Source of the DNA: Ophiosphaerella korrae
Lineage: Eukaryota > Ascomycota > Dothideomycetes > Pleosporales > Phaeosphaeriaceae
Direction of reading: 5' to 3'
NCBI GenBank assembly: GCA_028456385.1
Contig: JALNQF010000072.1
Location: forward strand, 1-64,000
Length of the DNA stretch: 64,000 nucleotides
How positions within the stretch are numbered: the stretch's first letter is position 1; the number at the start of each line of letters is the position of its first letter. Below the pieces are notes generated by a model. That model searched no databases. It saw nothing but the letters and a program-made list of their open reading frames with translations, and was not told the origin of the DNA. A program made the translations under genes and the position numbers. Below are positions 12,830 through 25,551 of this stretch, one piece after another.

Positions 12830-15800
12830 TAGATAACTAGCGTAAAAGAGCAACCTATATAGCTACTTCTAAGGTTACTAAGCCTAACCTCTACTATAGA
12901 GAATAAAATAAGCTTAAGCTATAGATCTTATAACTTAATCTCTTCTTTAAGGTAGACTAAGTTTAAGATAAAGATAGAGCTATACTTGTATTATCCTATA
13001 TAAAGATTAAGGTAGAGAAATAGGTTACGCTATACCTTAAGAAATACCTTAATAATAATAATAGCGACTACGACAAGATATTTAAAGAATAGATTAAGTT
13101 TAAAGATAAAGTATAATAAGCCTTTCTACTAGTAAACAAGATAGTAGTAGTAAAGCGCGTAATATAGTAGCTACAACAATACAAGGTAGTAGTAGATTAT
13201 ACTAATAAGTTCTAAAGCTACGCAATATAAATAGAATAGAATAATAAGTTATTAATAAGGATATTTTAATAAGAACTTAAGAGTAATATTTAAAGCAAGC
13301 TAATACGTAGTAGAGCTATAATTAAGACGTTAGAGAACCTAATAGAGGAAGTAATTTAAGTTAATAACTATATATACAAATATATAGTAAAAGTAAAGAA
13401 CGTAAGAGTACTATATATAGAAAGTAAGAAGTATAAACTTAAGTACAAGTAGTAATATAAATATAAGAATAACTAAGTTTAGGGTAGCTATAGACACTTT
13501 AGGCTAGACAAGATATATATTAATAATATAAACCTAAGAAAATAAGAATACTATTACTACAAGAACCCTAAGAGAGTAGAAAGCTAAAAATACTATAAGT
13601 ATAGTAAAATAAGGCACTTAGTAAAGAATTACTAAGTAAAGAATAAGATTATATAATAAATTAATATACTTAAGTAGTAAGATAATAATAGAGAAGAAGA
13701 ATAAGAAGTAATCCTTAGAAGAAGCTAGGAGAAGAGAGATTATAAGACTACAAACCTCTAGTAGTAAGAGATAAGTAAGAAATATAACTACTATAAGATT
13801 ACTATAAAGCTAAGTAACTTTATAATAGATAATAAAGTAAAAGCTATAAAGATATTACTAAGAGTATAAAGCTACGTAAAGAGGTATTAGCTAAAGTAGT
13901 AGTAAGCTAAGATAGATACTTTAGAATACCTTTAGCTATACTAGAGAAGGGTAAAGTATAAGCGCGAGATAACGCTATATCTAGGAAGGTAGGTATATAT
14001 AGCCTAGGACGAGAATAGGAAAGAAAACTAAGAGCTTAAGACTTCTAAATATAAAATAGTACCTAAAACACTAAAGCTAAGGTAAGAGAATACTAAGGTA
14101 TAAAATAGATTTATAAAAGAAATCTAAAGACTAGTAGATAGCTACTACTTAGCGAGAGAATAGTAAGATAAAGAATACTAAGTAGAGTAGACCTAATAAC
14201 ACAAATTGTTATATATAAATAACAATTAGGCGCTAATTATTAGAGATCTAGTATTAATATAAGAACTATAATACTAGCTATACTTATATAACCTAAACTA
14301 TCTACTACTATTATAGATAGGATATTACTATAATAACTACTTTACCTACTATTCTAATAAGATAGGATCTAGATATTTCCTTTATAAGAGATCTAAATAT
14401 AAATAGAACTAAGAAGAGTATATAAACGTAAGATACAAATAATACTTATAGGATAAGTAGGAAGCTAAGTACTTTCTAGGTATAACTAAAGAAGATATAA
14501 ATACAAGTAAGATACTTGTAAATAACTAATATATTAATCTAATCTAGTAAACCTATACGTTAGAGAAGTGTAAATAATATAAAGAGATTAAGATACTCTA
14601 AGGATTTTAGTAAAGGATAAACAAAGATTATAAGATTAAGTTTTTTTTAAGTAAATAGCTAACACTAAATATATATCTAGAAGCTATAATACTATTAACG
14701 CTAAAAGACTTATTAAACTCCTAGTAAAGATAAGAGGAGAAAAAATAAAAGTATTAGTAGATTTAAGGTTATTTGTAAACCTAATTATACTTAAAGTAGT
14801 AGAATAAGTAGGACTCTAACTATAAGTAAAGAAGATACTATATCTAATCTATATTATAAATAGATAACTAATACTAAGTAACCTAATAGTTAGTAATAAG
14901 GTAACTATAGAGGTTATTATTTAAGGATATAGTATAAAGATTACTCTAGACGTATTAGTTTTAGCTAATAAAGATATTATACTAAGACTCCTATAGCTAT
15001 AAGAGTTTAATCCCTAAGTTAATTAGAAAAACTAGAACCTCTTATTTAATAACTACAAAGACGTACGTAGATCTAAGCCTATATATTAGTAGCGTTTAAT
15101 AGTAGATAAGAAGGTACTATATAAGATAGTAGCTTTAATAGTAACTTATTAAGAGAGAATAAGTAACTCTATAAGTACTAGTAAGGCGCTAGGCTAAGAA
15201 GTAAGAGTAGAGGAGTAACGTATAACTATTAAGATCCTAGAATAATATAAGAAGTTTAGCTACTTATTTGTAGAAGAGATAGATATACTAGTATTACTTA
15301 AGTACTAACCCTAGGACTATATAATTAAGTTATAAGAAAGAAAGAAGCTACCTTTTAGGCTTATTTACTAATTAATAGAGAGTAAATTAGTAACACTCTA
15401 AGAAAGACTAAATAGAGACTTAAAGAAAGGATATATATAAGAATCCTTATTATTAGTAGGATTTCTAATTTTCTTTATACTAAAGAAGAAGAGACTACTA
15501 AAGATATACGTAAACTACTAAAAACTAAACAATATTATAGTAAAGGACTAATACCTACTACTAAATATAGATAAACTCTAAAATAAGCTAAGCTAAGCTA
15601 AGATTTTTACAAAGCTAAACCTAAAGGATAGATACTACTTAATAAGAATTAAGGTAGGTAAAGAGTAGAAGATAGCGTTCTAAATACGCTATAGATATTA
15701 TAAGTATATAGTAATACCCTTTAGACTAATAAATATACTAGTAACGTTCTAAAGACTAATTAATAATATATTATAAGAATACTTAGATAAGTTTATTATA

Positions 15801-18704
15801 GCTTACTTAGATAATATACTAATATATTCTAAAGAAGAAGGTAAGCACGTAGAGTAAGTAATAATAGTACTATAGTACTTAGACTAATATAACCTATAAC
15901 TAAAGCTAGAGAAGTATAAATAGTATAAGATAGAAGTAGAGTTTTTAAGATATACAATAGGTATTAACAAAGTTAAGATAAGCTAAGAAAAGATTAAAGT
16001 AGTAGAAGAATAGAAGGAACCTAAGATAGTTAAGGACGTATAATTATTCCTAAAATTTATTAACTTTAACTAATACTTTATAGAGAGATTTTTAAAGAAG
16101 GTACTACTACTTATAAAGCTTACGTAAAAAGATATAATATAGGAATAGAGAGTAAAGTAGAAATAAGCTTATAAAGAACTTAAGTAAGCCTATATTATAC
16201 TACTAGTTCTAAAGTAATTTTATAGTAATAAGACCTTAATTATTAAGAATAATATATCTAATCTAGCTTATAGAGTAATAGCGCTATAAGAGTATAAAAG
16301 GAAATAGTATCTAATTATATACTATTTAAGGAAGTTTATAGAATAAGAGGAAAGATATAATATATATAATAAAGAGCTACTAGTAATAGTTAATATACTT
16401 AAATATTAGAGAGTATACACTAAAAGCGTAGTAGAAGTAATTATTAAGATAGATTACAAGAACCTAATATACTTTATAACAAGTAAGAAGTTAAAGGATA
16501 AGTAGATATAATAGTTAGAACTACTAAGATAGTATAAATTTAAGATCTAGTACGTACTAGGTAAAGAAAATAGCTAAGTAGATACGCTTAGCTAAAGACA
16601 CAATATTATAGGAAAGAGATAAGTAGTAGAAGAAGCTATACTCTAAGATAATAAATAAGGCTACCTAGTACTAAATATACAACTAGTAGAGGAGTAAGAG
16701 ATTAATAACCTAGTTAGGATTATAAACAAGGTTCTAGAAGAATTATAAGAAGTAATTATATAATAATACTATAACAACCTAGTATATAGGTACCTAGGGA
16801 TTACATAAACTATAGAACTAATCTAGAGGAACTATAGATTTAGTAAGATAAAGGAAAAAGTAACGTAGTTTGTTAAGGAATACGTAAATTACTAGAAGAA
16901 TAAGTATAAGATATATATACTTTATAGAGAAATATAAGCAATTAAGATACTAGAAGAACTATAGATAGACGTTATAATAGACTTTATTATAGGACTACTA
17001 ATATTAAAAGACCTAGTAATAAGAATAAGATATAATATAATAATAGTAATTATAGACTAATTTATAAAATACGCTAAGATAGAGAAATTCTAAAGTAACT
17101 ATATAGTAGACTAGCTAGGATACGTACTACTAGACGTACTAATACGAAGATATAACATACTAAAGAGTATTATTAGTAATAGAGATAAGCTTTTTATATC
17201 TAATTACTAGATAACGCTACTTATAGTAATAGAGATAAAAAGGAAGCTATTAATAGCCTATTATCTATAGATAGATAGATAGATAGAATAGACTAATAAG
17301 ATATTAAAGACGTACCTAAAGATTTATAGTAATTAGAAGTAGAATAATTAGGTATTACTACTACTTATAGTACAATTAGTATACAATAACAAGTACTTAG
17401 AAGTAATAAGTAAAATACTATATTTTACAAACTATAGGAGACACCCTAATTTATTTAAGAGAATACTACTAGGACCTAAGATAGAGGTAGTATTAGTTAG
17501 AGTTAAGGATATACAAGAACTCTATAATAAGATAAGATATAAACTAGAAGAAGCTTAGAAACAAAGTATTTTATATATTAATTAAAAATAAAAAATAGTA
17601 CCTTAGCTAAAAGAAGGAGATAAAGCGTATCTTTATATAAAGAATCTATAGACTAAGTAACCTAGTAAAAGGCTAGACTATATTAAGGTTAGACTATTTT
17701 TAGTTAAGGAAGATAATAGGCTAGTAACAAAAATACTAGAGCTACCTAAGGACGCTAAGGTATACCCTAAGTTCTATATAAGCCTGCTAGAACTAGCTAA
17801 GCTAAAAATACTAGTATAGCAACAATTCTAATATTAGAAGGAGGAAGACGATAAGTTTAAAGTTAAAAACCTATAGAGATATTAAGAAATAGGACGCGAC
17901 GCCTTCTAAAGTATATAGTTTCTCTAAAAGTAGCTAGTAAAATAGAAAGGCTACTTAGTAAGTAAAAATATATAGGAACCTAAAGCTAACCTATAGAATT
18001 GTTAGTAGATACTTAAGAAAGTAAGAAGTAAGTATAATATACTAGGATATACAAGATACATAAAGCTATAGTTAGGATATAATAGATATATTAGTAGAAG
18101 AAAGTTCTATAATAAACCTAACTATATAGAGCCTATAAAGCGCCCTTAGTTATAATAAACTTATCTAATAAGCTAATAGTAGACTAGATAGTAGGAGAAG
18201 AGGCGATATTAATAGTAGTAGTAGAATAGTTAAGAACCTATACTAAGACCTTATTACTTTCTTACTCTAACTCTAATGCTAGGTATAAGGCTTTGTAATA
18301 AGTATACTCTTTAGTAGATTTTAATATTTTCTTATTATATAGTAAATAGGTAATAATAATAAGAAGAAGTTTTTTATTATTATTAACCTTTTTATAAAAC
18401 TCTTTATAAGTTTAATTAAGAGACTCTTAGGTTATACTAATATAGAGACGCTCTATATAAGTATACTTAGTATACTTTAGAGTAGAATCTAGTATAATAA
18501 AATAAAGAATACTTAAGAGAGAATAATATAGATAAGGTGTTTTAGAAACATAGTTTATAGTAATAATTTCTAATAAGAGATAAAGTCTACAAGACTATAA
18601 GGAAGGTAATATTGTAGTAGGAGAGTTTTTAACTAGAAGGTAGAGTAAACTACTTATAAGCTAGACTAGGCTAATAGAGGCTAGCTTAAGGATAGACCTA
18701 GCGT
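12830..18704 (+). pseudogene. gag-pol remnant of gypsy A
   Basis: A gag zinc knuckle is visible at 13591-13632 with exact C-x2-C-x4-H-x4-C spacing, but every Cys codon now reads as Tyr (TGY to TAY). A retropepsin-like stretch lies near 14,740-14,790. RT spans about 15,480-15,820, and its YxDD box at 15804-15815 reads Tyr-Leu-Asp-Asn (the last Asp codon mutated GAT to AAT). An integrase core starts near 16,960. A chromodomain at about 17,930-17,990 has two conserved Trp positions as TAG. These are textbook RIP changes. It cannot encode a functional protein. Confidence 0.85.
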
Positions 18705-18719
18705 AAGAAAAGAGGATAG

Positions 18720-19162
18720 TATTATAATACTAAGTAGTAGGTAAGCTATTATATTATACGTAATTAGGCTAGGTAATATAGCGTAGTAGAACACGTAACT
18801 ATTTAGTAGTAAATACTCTAGAGCGAACGCTCTAGAGTAAACGCTCTAGAATAAGCGCTTAGGAGTAAACGCTCTAGAGTAAGCGCTTAGGAATAAACGC
18901 TAGATAGTAAGTATATAGGAACGTTAATAGACCTTTATAGACTATTATGTTTAATCTCTTCTTTACCTCTTATCTTAATAGAGTATTATAACTAATACTT
19001 TAATTAGATTCTAATCTACCTATTAATACTTATATACCTCGTAATACTCTAATAAGAGCTAACTATTAATTAAGTTAAGTAACCCTCTTATATATTAACC
19101 TCGCCTATCTTATAGAAGCTTACTTGCCCTTATTACTCTTACCTAGTTCTAAGGCCTTAACA
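18720..19162 (+). repeat. 3' LTR of gypsy A
   Basis: This 443-bp sequence is 28 bp longer than the 5' LTR because it has one extra copy of the short internal repeat containing ctctagag (18,820-18,890). Otherwise it differs mainly by C-to-T and G-to-A changes. It ends ccttaaca. Confidence 0.88.
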
Positions 19163-19174
19163 TATAATAAAAAA

Positions 19175-22100
19175 GTAACTCTAAGTACGTGTTATAATTT
19201 AAATAACTATTACAAAATATAGAATAGAATAAATTAGCCCTAATATTATAATTTAAATAAAGATTAAATAAAAAAATCTAATACAAGATAATTTATATAG
19301 AGAAACCTAGGATACTAGAAGCTCTAAAGTAGTAAGTAATATAAATTAATAATAATCTTTAAGAATAAAAGAAGAATAAGTATAGTAGCTAACCTAGAAA
19401 CTAGGATATTAGAGATCCTATAATCCTTAACGCTAATAAAGATAAGAAGAAAAAGAAGAATAAAGACTTTACGTATTTTAACTATAGTAAGAAAGGCTAC
19501 TATATAAAAGACTACTAATTATAAAAGAAAAAGAATATAGTATACTATAAATATAAAAAACTAAGACACTTTATAAAAGACTACAAAAGTAAAGACTATA
19601 AGAAAGATAAAGAAACTTAGTTAAAAATAACTAAAAAGAAGAAAGAAGCACTATAAGTATAAGCTAAACCCTAGAAGAAAGTAGCTAAAAGTAAAGAAAT
19701 ATAATACGTAATACTCTATTAGACCTTTTATTTTAAAGATAACTACTATATATATCTTTTTAGTAAGTAGAAAGTAAGATACTTTTTATAAAAGAATAAA
19801 GTAGTAGTAATAAAAGAAAAAATAAAAGTGTAGCTAAAAGAAATAGTATACGTAATAGACTTACTAATAGAAGATTTAGAAGGGAAAGAACCTTAGATAC
19901 TATTAATCTAAGCTAAAGAACTAGCACTAGATAAAGAGACTACTATAACTTCTTCTAAAGAACTATAAGAAAGTAAGAAGTAAGTTAACGTAAAAGGTAT
20001 AGAGTACGCCTAACTAGATATATATAGCTATAATAGCTATATAATAATAGATATAGAGGAACGAAATAAAGAATAGAAGTTTGTTTAGAAATACTTACTA
20101 GTTATAAGTATAGAGGAAGCGTATAAAGACTAGAAAGAACGTAATCCTAAAGAAATAAAGTTTATACTATTTTAGGAATAGATAAAGTAATATATAGTTA
20201 TAGTAAGAAGAATACTTATATAAAGAAAATAGTAATACTTTATAAAAAAAATATAATAGATTAATAAAGCTTATATACTAAGAGTACTAGTAGTATACTA
20301 CGTCCTAACTATAGATATACCTAGGAAAAGTAAGTACTAGAAAGGGGATAACAAAGTAATAAATCTAAAATACCTAGTATATTTTAAAGTATTATAGATA
20401 TTATACTTAGATAAGAATTATATTATATATAGGAACCCTAAAGTAAATAATAGTGTATAGCTTATATAAAGAAGAGGCTATAACTATATAAGAGTAATTC
20501 TAATAGAAGATATCTAAGGATAGAAAATAATCCTAGAAGATAGATATATAGTAATAAGGCCTAGACTAAAACTATCTAAGAAATGCGTCTAAAGAGGACT
20601 ATAGTATAAATATATATACGATAAATACCTAAAATATAAGGAATACAAACTTAAAGTAGGGCTATAGCCCTAGAAAGATAGATAATTTAAGAAAACGCCT
20701 AAATAAAAATAGCTAGAAGGTATAAGAGGCCTATATATTATAAAAATAGGTACGTATTAAAAAAAGAAAGTATAAGTAATAATTAATAGTAGAGCGATAA
20801 GAAACCTTATATCTAAGAAGTTTATAAAAATACAAGGAATACGTTATATAGTAAAAAAGTACCCTTAATAACTAAGTATAATTAAAAGAAAACTATTCTA
20901 AAAACCTATTAGGTTTAAAATAGTTTTCTCTACACTAGAACTAGAAGAGATAATAATTAAGAATATAGTTATAGATATAACAACAATTAATAACAAATAA
21001 GATATAATACTAGGTATACTATAGTTATAGATAACTAACTTATATATTAATTAGAGAATAAGAAAAATTAATTACTATAGAATAGATATATTAAAGGCTA
21101 ACATAAACACCTATAAAGGAAAATTCTCTAAAGAATATAAGAAATAAAAGAAATAGCTTATAGAGCCTAAAGACTATCTTCTAGAATACTACTTATAAGA
21201 TTTAGTAATAGAACTAGAGGAAAGAAAGAACGTAAGATAGAGCTTAGTCTATAGAAAAATAGAAGAAGAATCTAAAATCAAATAAGTATTTATTAAAAAA
21301 GTAATAAAGAAAGAATAGATATAAGAATCTAAATCCTAAGTAGTATATAAACTTATATTTGTAGATAAAAAAAGAATAGAAGAAAAATAACTCTACGTAG
21401 ACTTTAGAAAAACAAACATAGTTATAAACAAGAATTAATACTCTTTACTATAAATAGATAGAATACAAGATAGGCTATAAAAAGTAAAGATCTTTATAAA
21501 ACTAGATATCTAGAATACCTACTACTAAATTAGAATTAAAGAAGGTAATAAATAAAAAATAGTATTTAGAACGTAGTATAAACTATATAAATACTTAGTT
21601 ATACCTTTTAGTTTAATAAACGCACTAGTAGCCTTCTAAGAAAGAATTAATATAGTACTAATAGAGTACCTAGATATATTTATATTTATATACTTAGATA
21701 ACATCTTTATATTCTTAGAAATAGAGAAAGAATACGTATAATATATATATAAAGTACTAGAGAAACTAATAAAAAATAAATTATTTCTTAAGATAAGAAA
21801 ATACAAGTTCTATATAAAGGAAATAGACTTCCTTAGATTTATTATAGAACTAGGAAAAATTAAGATTAATCTAGGAAAGATTAAATTAATTAACGAATAG
21901 CTAACACTAAAAAACCTAAAAGAGGTATAGTAATTTTATAGGTTAGTAAACTTTTATAAAAAGTTAATAATAGGATAGTCTAAAGATATAAAACTAATAA
22001 TAAGACTTATAAAGAAAGATACACTATTTAAATAGATAAGAGAATATAATAAAATATTTAATATAATTAAAAGAAAGCTTATAGAAAATCTAGTTATTAG

Positions 22101-24421
22101 AATATATAACCTAGACCTACTAGTAATAGTAAAAATAGACGCGTCTAACTTAGTCTATAGAATAGTACTAATATAGGAAGACTCTAAGACTAAAAAGAAA
22201 TACTTAGTTAAATACTTCTCTAAGAAAATAAAATTAGTAGAGCTTAACTACCTAATCTATAATAAAGAGATATTAGTAATCTATAAAGTATTTAAGTAAT
22301 AGAGAGTATACTTATAAAGAGTAAAATATAGAATAAAAGTCTATATAGACTACAAGAATCTAATAAGATTTATAATAAATAAGGACTTATTATAATACTA
22401 TATAAGATAACGTATTCTATTAGCAAAGTAGCTATATTACCGAGACGGCTACTCTAAAACACACTAAAAAATCGAAAATTCAACATCTAATATCTTAACA
22501 ACTATACTATAATAACTTCTAAAAATTTAATAGATTAAAGATTATATATAAAGTAGTAATCTATAAAATTTTTAGAACGTGTAGCCTAGTTTATTTAATA
22601 TTATTAATAAAAAAGTGTTTTTTACTATAGAAAATTTTACTATCTTAAGAACTACTAGGCTGCACGCTTTAAAAATTTTATAGATTACTACTATATATAT
22701 AATCTTTAATCTATTAAATTTTTAGAAGTTATTATAGTATAGTTGTTAAGATATTAGATGTTAAATTTTCGATTTTTTAGTGTGTTTTAGAGTAGCCGTC
22801 TTAGTAATATAGCTGCTTTGCTAATAGAATACGTTAGTAGGAATTCCTATTAATATTTAATTTAGAAATTATATATATAAAAGAAAAGGATAATTAATTT
22901 ATAGACGCCCTTAGTAGAAGACTAGACTTATAAAAAGAAGTAAACGCTACTAGTATAGTTCTAGTATAGAATAAAGAAGGATATCTAATCCTAAATATAC
23001 CTAAAATAGCTATAACACTTAAAAGAAAGAGTAGCAAGCTAGACAAATAGATTTAGAAAACAACATCGGAAGTATCTAAAGAAATAGAGAAACTAGAAAT
23101 TTAAGATAAATTTATATAAGTATATAAAAGAATATATATTCTAAAGAAAATATAAAAAGAATTTATATAATATTTTTATAAATTACTAGTATATAGATAC
23201 TAAGAGATTAATAAAACTCTAGATAGGTTATTATAAGACTACTATATCTTAAAAGTAAGATAGTTAGTAATAGAAGTACTATAAGATTGTATAGAATACT
23301 AAAAGAATAAGTATAGTAAATATATACTATATAGAATACTATAACTAGTAGAAGTACTAGAATAACTATAGGAAGTTATTATAATAGACTTTATTACAAA
23401 GTTACTAAAGTTAAAAGACTTAATATTAAGAGTTAAGTATAATAGAATCCTAATAATAGTAGATAAATTTATAAAGTACTTATATTTTAGGCTATATAAA
23501 AAAAAAGTAGGATAGAGGTTACTATATACTAAGTTCTAGGAACTATAATTAGTTAATATAGACTACTAGATAAGATTATTATAGATAGAGACGTAAGGTT
23601 TATATTAAAACTATAGAGAATAATAATAGTATAATTAGGAGTATAATATATAATGTTACTAGTATATTATCTATAGATAGATAGATAATTAGAACGTATA
23701 AACTAGATAGTAGAATAGTACTTAAGATACTACTTTAACTATAACTAGAATAATTAGGTATAGTTACTACCTATAGTATAGTTAGTATACAATAGCGTAA
23801 AAAATAAAGTAATAAGAATATTACTCTTCTTTATAAACTATAGATTTAACTCTAATATATATAGAATACTAAAATCTAAAGTATCTTAGTCTTTAAGAAG
23901 AGAAAACTTCGCTAATAGACTTAAAGATATATATAATTAACTAAGATAGGACGCAGAATTCTTATATAATTAAATAGCTAAGTACTATAATAAGAAGTAT
24001 AAAAAAGGACCTTAATTTAGAGAGGGAGAAAAAGTATAGTTAGTAAAGAAAAACGTAAAAAGTAAATAACTAAGTTTAAAACTAGACTATATTAAAATAG
24101 GACTATATAAAATTAAGAAAGAAGTTACGCTAGTTATATTTAAACTAAAGCTACTAAATAAGATAAGGATATACCTAACCTTTTATATAGCACTACTTAA
24201 GATAGTACTATAAAACGTAGAACTACTAGTATATAAAGTAGATATATATAAAGAATAAAAGGAATAGGAAGTTAAGAAAATCTTAGTATATTAGTTCTAT
24301 AATAGTAAGAACTACTACCTAGTAAAATAGATAGGTATAGACGAGAAAGGAAAACTATAGGAAGATATATAAGAACTAGAAGATAACCTTAACTACTTTA
24401 AGAAACTAGAAAAGTTCTAAA
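19175..24421 (+). pseudogene. gag-pol remnant of gypsy B
   Basis: Two CCHC knuckles are visible at 19474-19515 and 19543-19584 with conserved spacing but Cys read as Tyr, and in the first knuckle His as Tyr. RT lies at about 21,360-21,760, with the YxDD box at 21701-21712 mutated to Tyr-Leu-Asp-Asn. RNase H is split by a foldback element at 22414-22830. The integrase core begins near 23,355. A C-terminal chromodomain at about 24,285-24,421 has its aromatic Trp positions as TAG. The reading frame is stop-riddled throughout and cannot be expressed. Confidence 0.82.
22414..22830. mobile_element. 417-bp foldback MITE in the RNase H region of gypsy B
   Basis: The left arm (22414 to about 22593) and right arm (about 22653-22830) are near-perfect reverse complements of about 178 bp around a loop of about 60 bp. 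The ends read attctattagc and gctaatagaat. The sequence acgt flanks both sides (22410-22413 and 22831-22834). Removing the element plus one acgt restores a continuous RNase H reading register, so acgt behaves as a 4-bp target-site duplication. It has no coding capacity and would need a transposase in trans. The superfamily is not recognised. Confidence 0.85.
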
Positions 24422-25082
24422 GTTAAAACTCTCTAGAGCGCCTTATAGTAAATTAAGAAAACTAGTACTACTAACGCTAAATAGAGAGGTATTAGGAATA
24501 CCTAAGATAATAGGAGCTAGAGTAGCTTCTATAGCGTCCTTAAGATCTATCTTAGCTTTTAAGGTATAAGACTATTTAGATAATTTAGTATTATTATAGG
24601 CCTTTAGTTTATAAAAACGCTTAATATAAGAATAAAGATCTACTAGCTTATAAAAAGTTAGCTTATACTTAGCCTTAGCCTCTATAAGCTATAATAATAG
24701 TATCTCTTAAGCCTAGTTAATAGCTTGCCTTATATAACTTAGTAAGAAGAGACTATATAGAAATTAAGTACTTATACTTAGTAAGAGAAACACCTAATAG
24801 AGTATATTTATATTAAATATTAGTAAGAATATACTTACTATAATATTTACTATCCTTTAAAGAAATAAGACAAGTAAGCTTTAACTAAGTATAATAGGTA
24901 TAGGGAAATATTTTAACTCTATTACAAGTAATACAAGTAATAAGAAGAAGTTTATTATAATTAGAGTAAGAAGATATAGAGAATAATAAAGAACTAGAAA
25001 TAAATAAAGAAACTAGACTAATAACCTTAAGCTTAGAGTAAGAAAACAAAAACCTATCTAGAGAGAAGAATAGTATTATAGC

Positions 25083-25551
25083 TATAATAAGAGAAAACTA
25101 ACTTAAGCTAATTAGCTTTACTATAGATAACAAAAGTACGTATAACCTATAAAGTAATAAACTTAACTAGAAAACTAACTATAATAGAGACACGTAATAA
25201 ATTTATAATTTATAATCTTAGTAAATATAAAGTATAAAGCTAAGTACGTAATAAATTTATAATTTGCGATCTTAGTAAATATAAAGTATAAAGCTAAGTA
25301 TATAATAAATTTATAATTTACGATCTTAGTAAATATAAAGTATAAAGCTAGCTAAGGGACCTAGGTATATAGTTAGTAGTAATACCTATTATTAGGATAG
25401 TATTAGTAATTTAATTATTAACTATAAGTAATAATACTAAGATAATTATAAAACATCTTCTATTATTTATAGCCTATTATAGATTATAATATAAGCCTTT
25501 ATTATTACTTTTTAATCTACTAATAACCTAAAGGCTACTAGGAAGTTAACC
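25083..25551 (+). repeat. 3' LTR of gypsy B, with a 54-bp triplication
   Basis: It is the reverse complement of the LTR at 4347-4711 apart from RIP-type changes and an expansion. A 54-bp unit starting at 25192, 25246 and 25300 occurs three times (to 25353), where the 4.3 kb copy has one. The right end near gttaac at about 25550 is approximate. Confidence 0.7.

Larger units (their letters stand above)
12376..19162 (+). mobile_element. Ty3/gypsy chromodomain LTR retrotransposon (family A), full length but RIP-inactivated
   Basis: This is a structurally complete element of about 6.8 kb: 5' LTR (12376-12790), gag-pol remnants in the usual gypsy order, a purine-rich tract aagaaaagagga at 18705-18716 immediately before the 3' LTR, and the 3' LTR (18720-19162). 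The coding order of zinc knuckle, protease, RT, integrase and chromodomain places it among chromodomain-bearing gypsy elements. The frame is broken by dozens of RIP stops. The five bases on either side (ataag and tataa) are not a clear target-site duplication. It abuts a 5'-truncated family B element, so it may have inserted into that element. Confidence 0.88.
19163..25551 (+). mobile_element. Ty3/gypsy chromodomain element (family B), 5'-truncated, carrying a MITE
   Basis: Coding remnants begin directly at the right edge of gypsy A's 3' LTR, already inside gag, and run through RT, RNase H, integrase and chromodomain to a 3' LTR at 25083-25551. No 5' LTR is seen in the window. Element A therefore probably interrupted or replaced the 5' end. 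Family B differs from A in having two zinc knuckles in gag and unrelated LTRs. It is the same family as the inverted copy at 828-4711. Confidence 0.8.
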
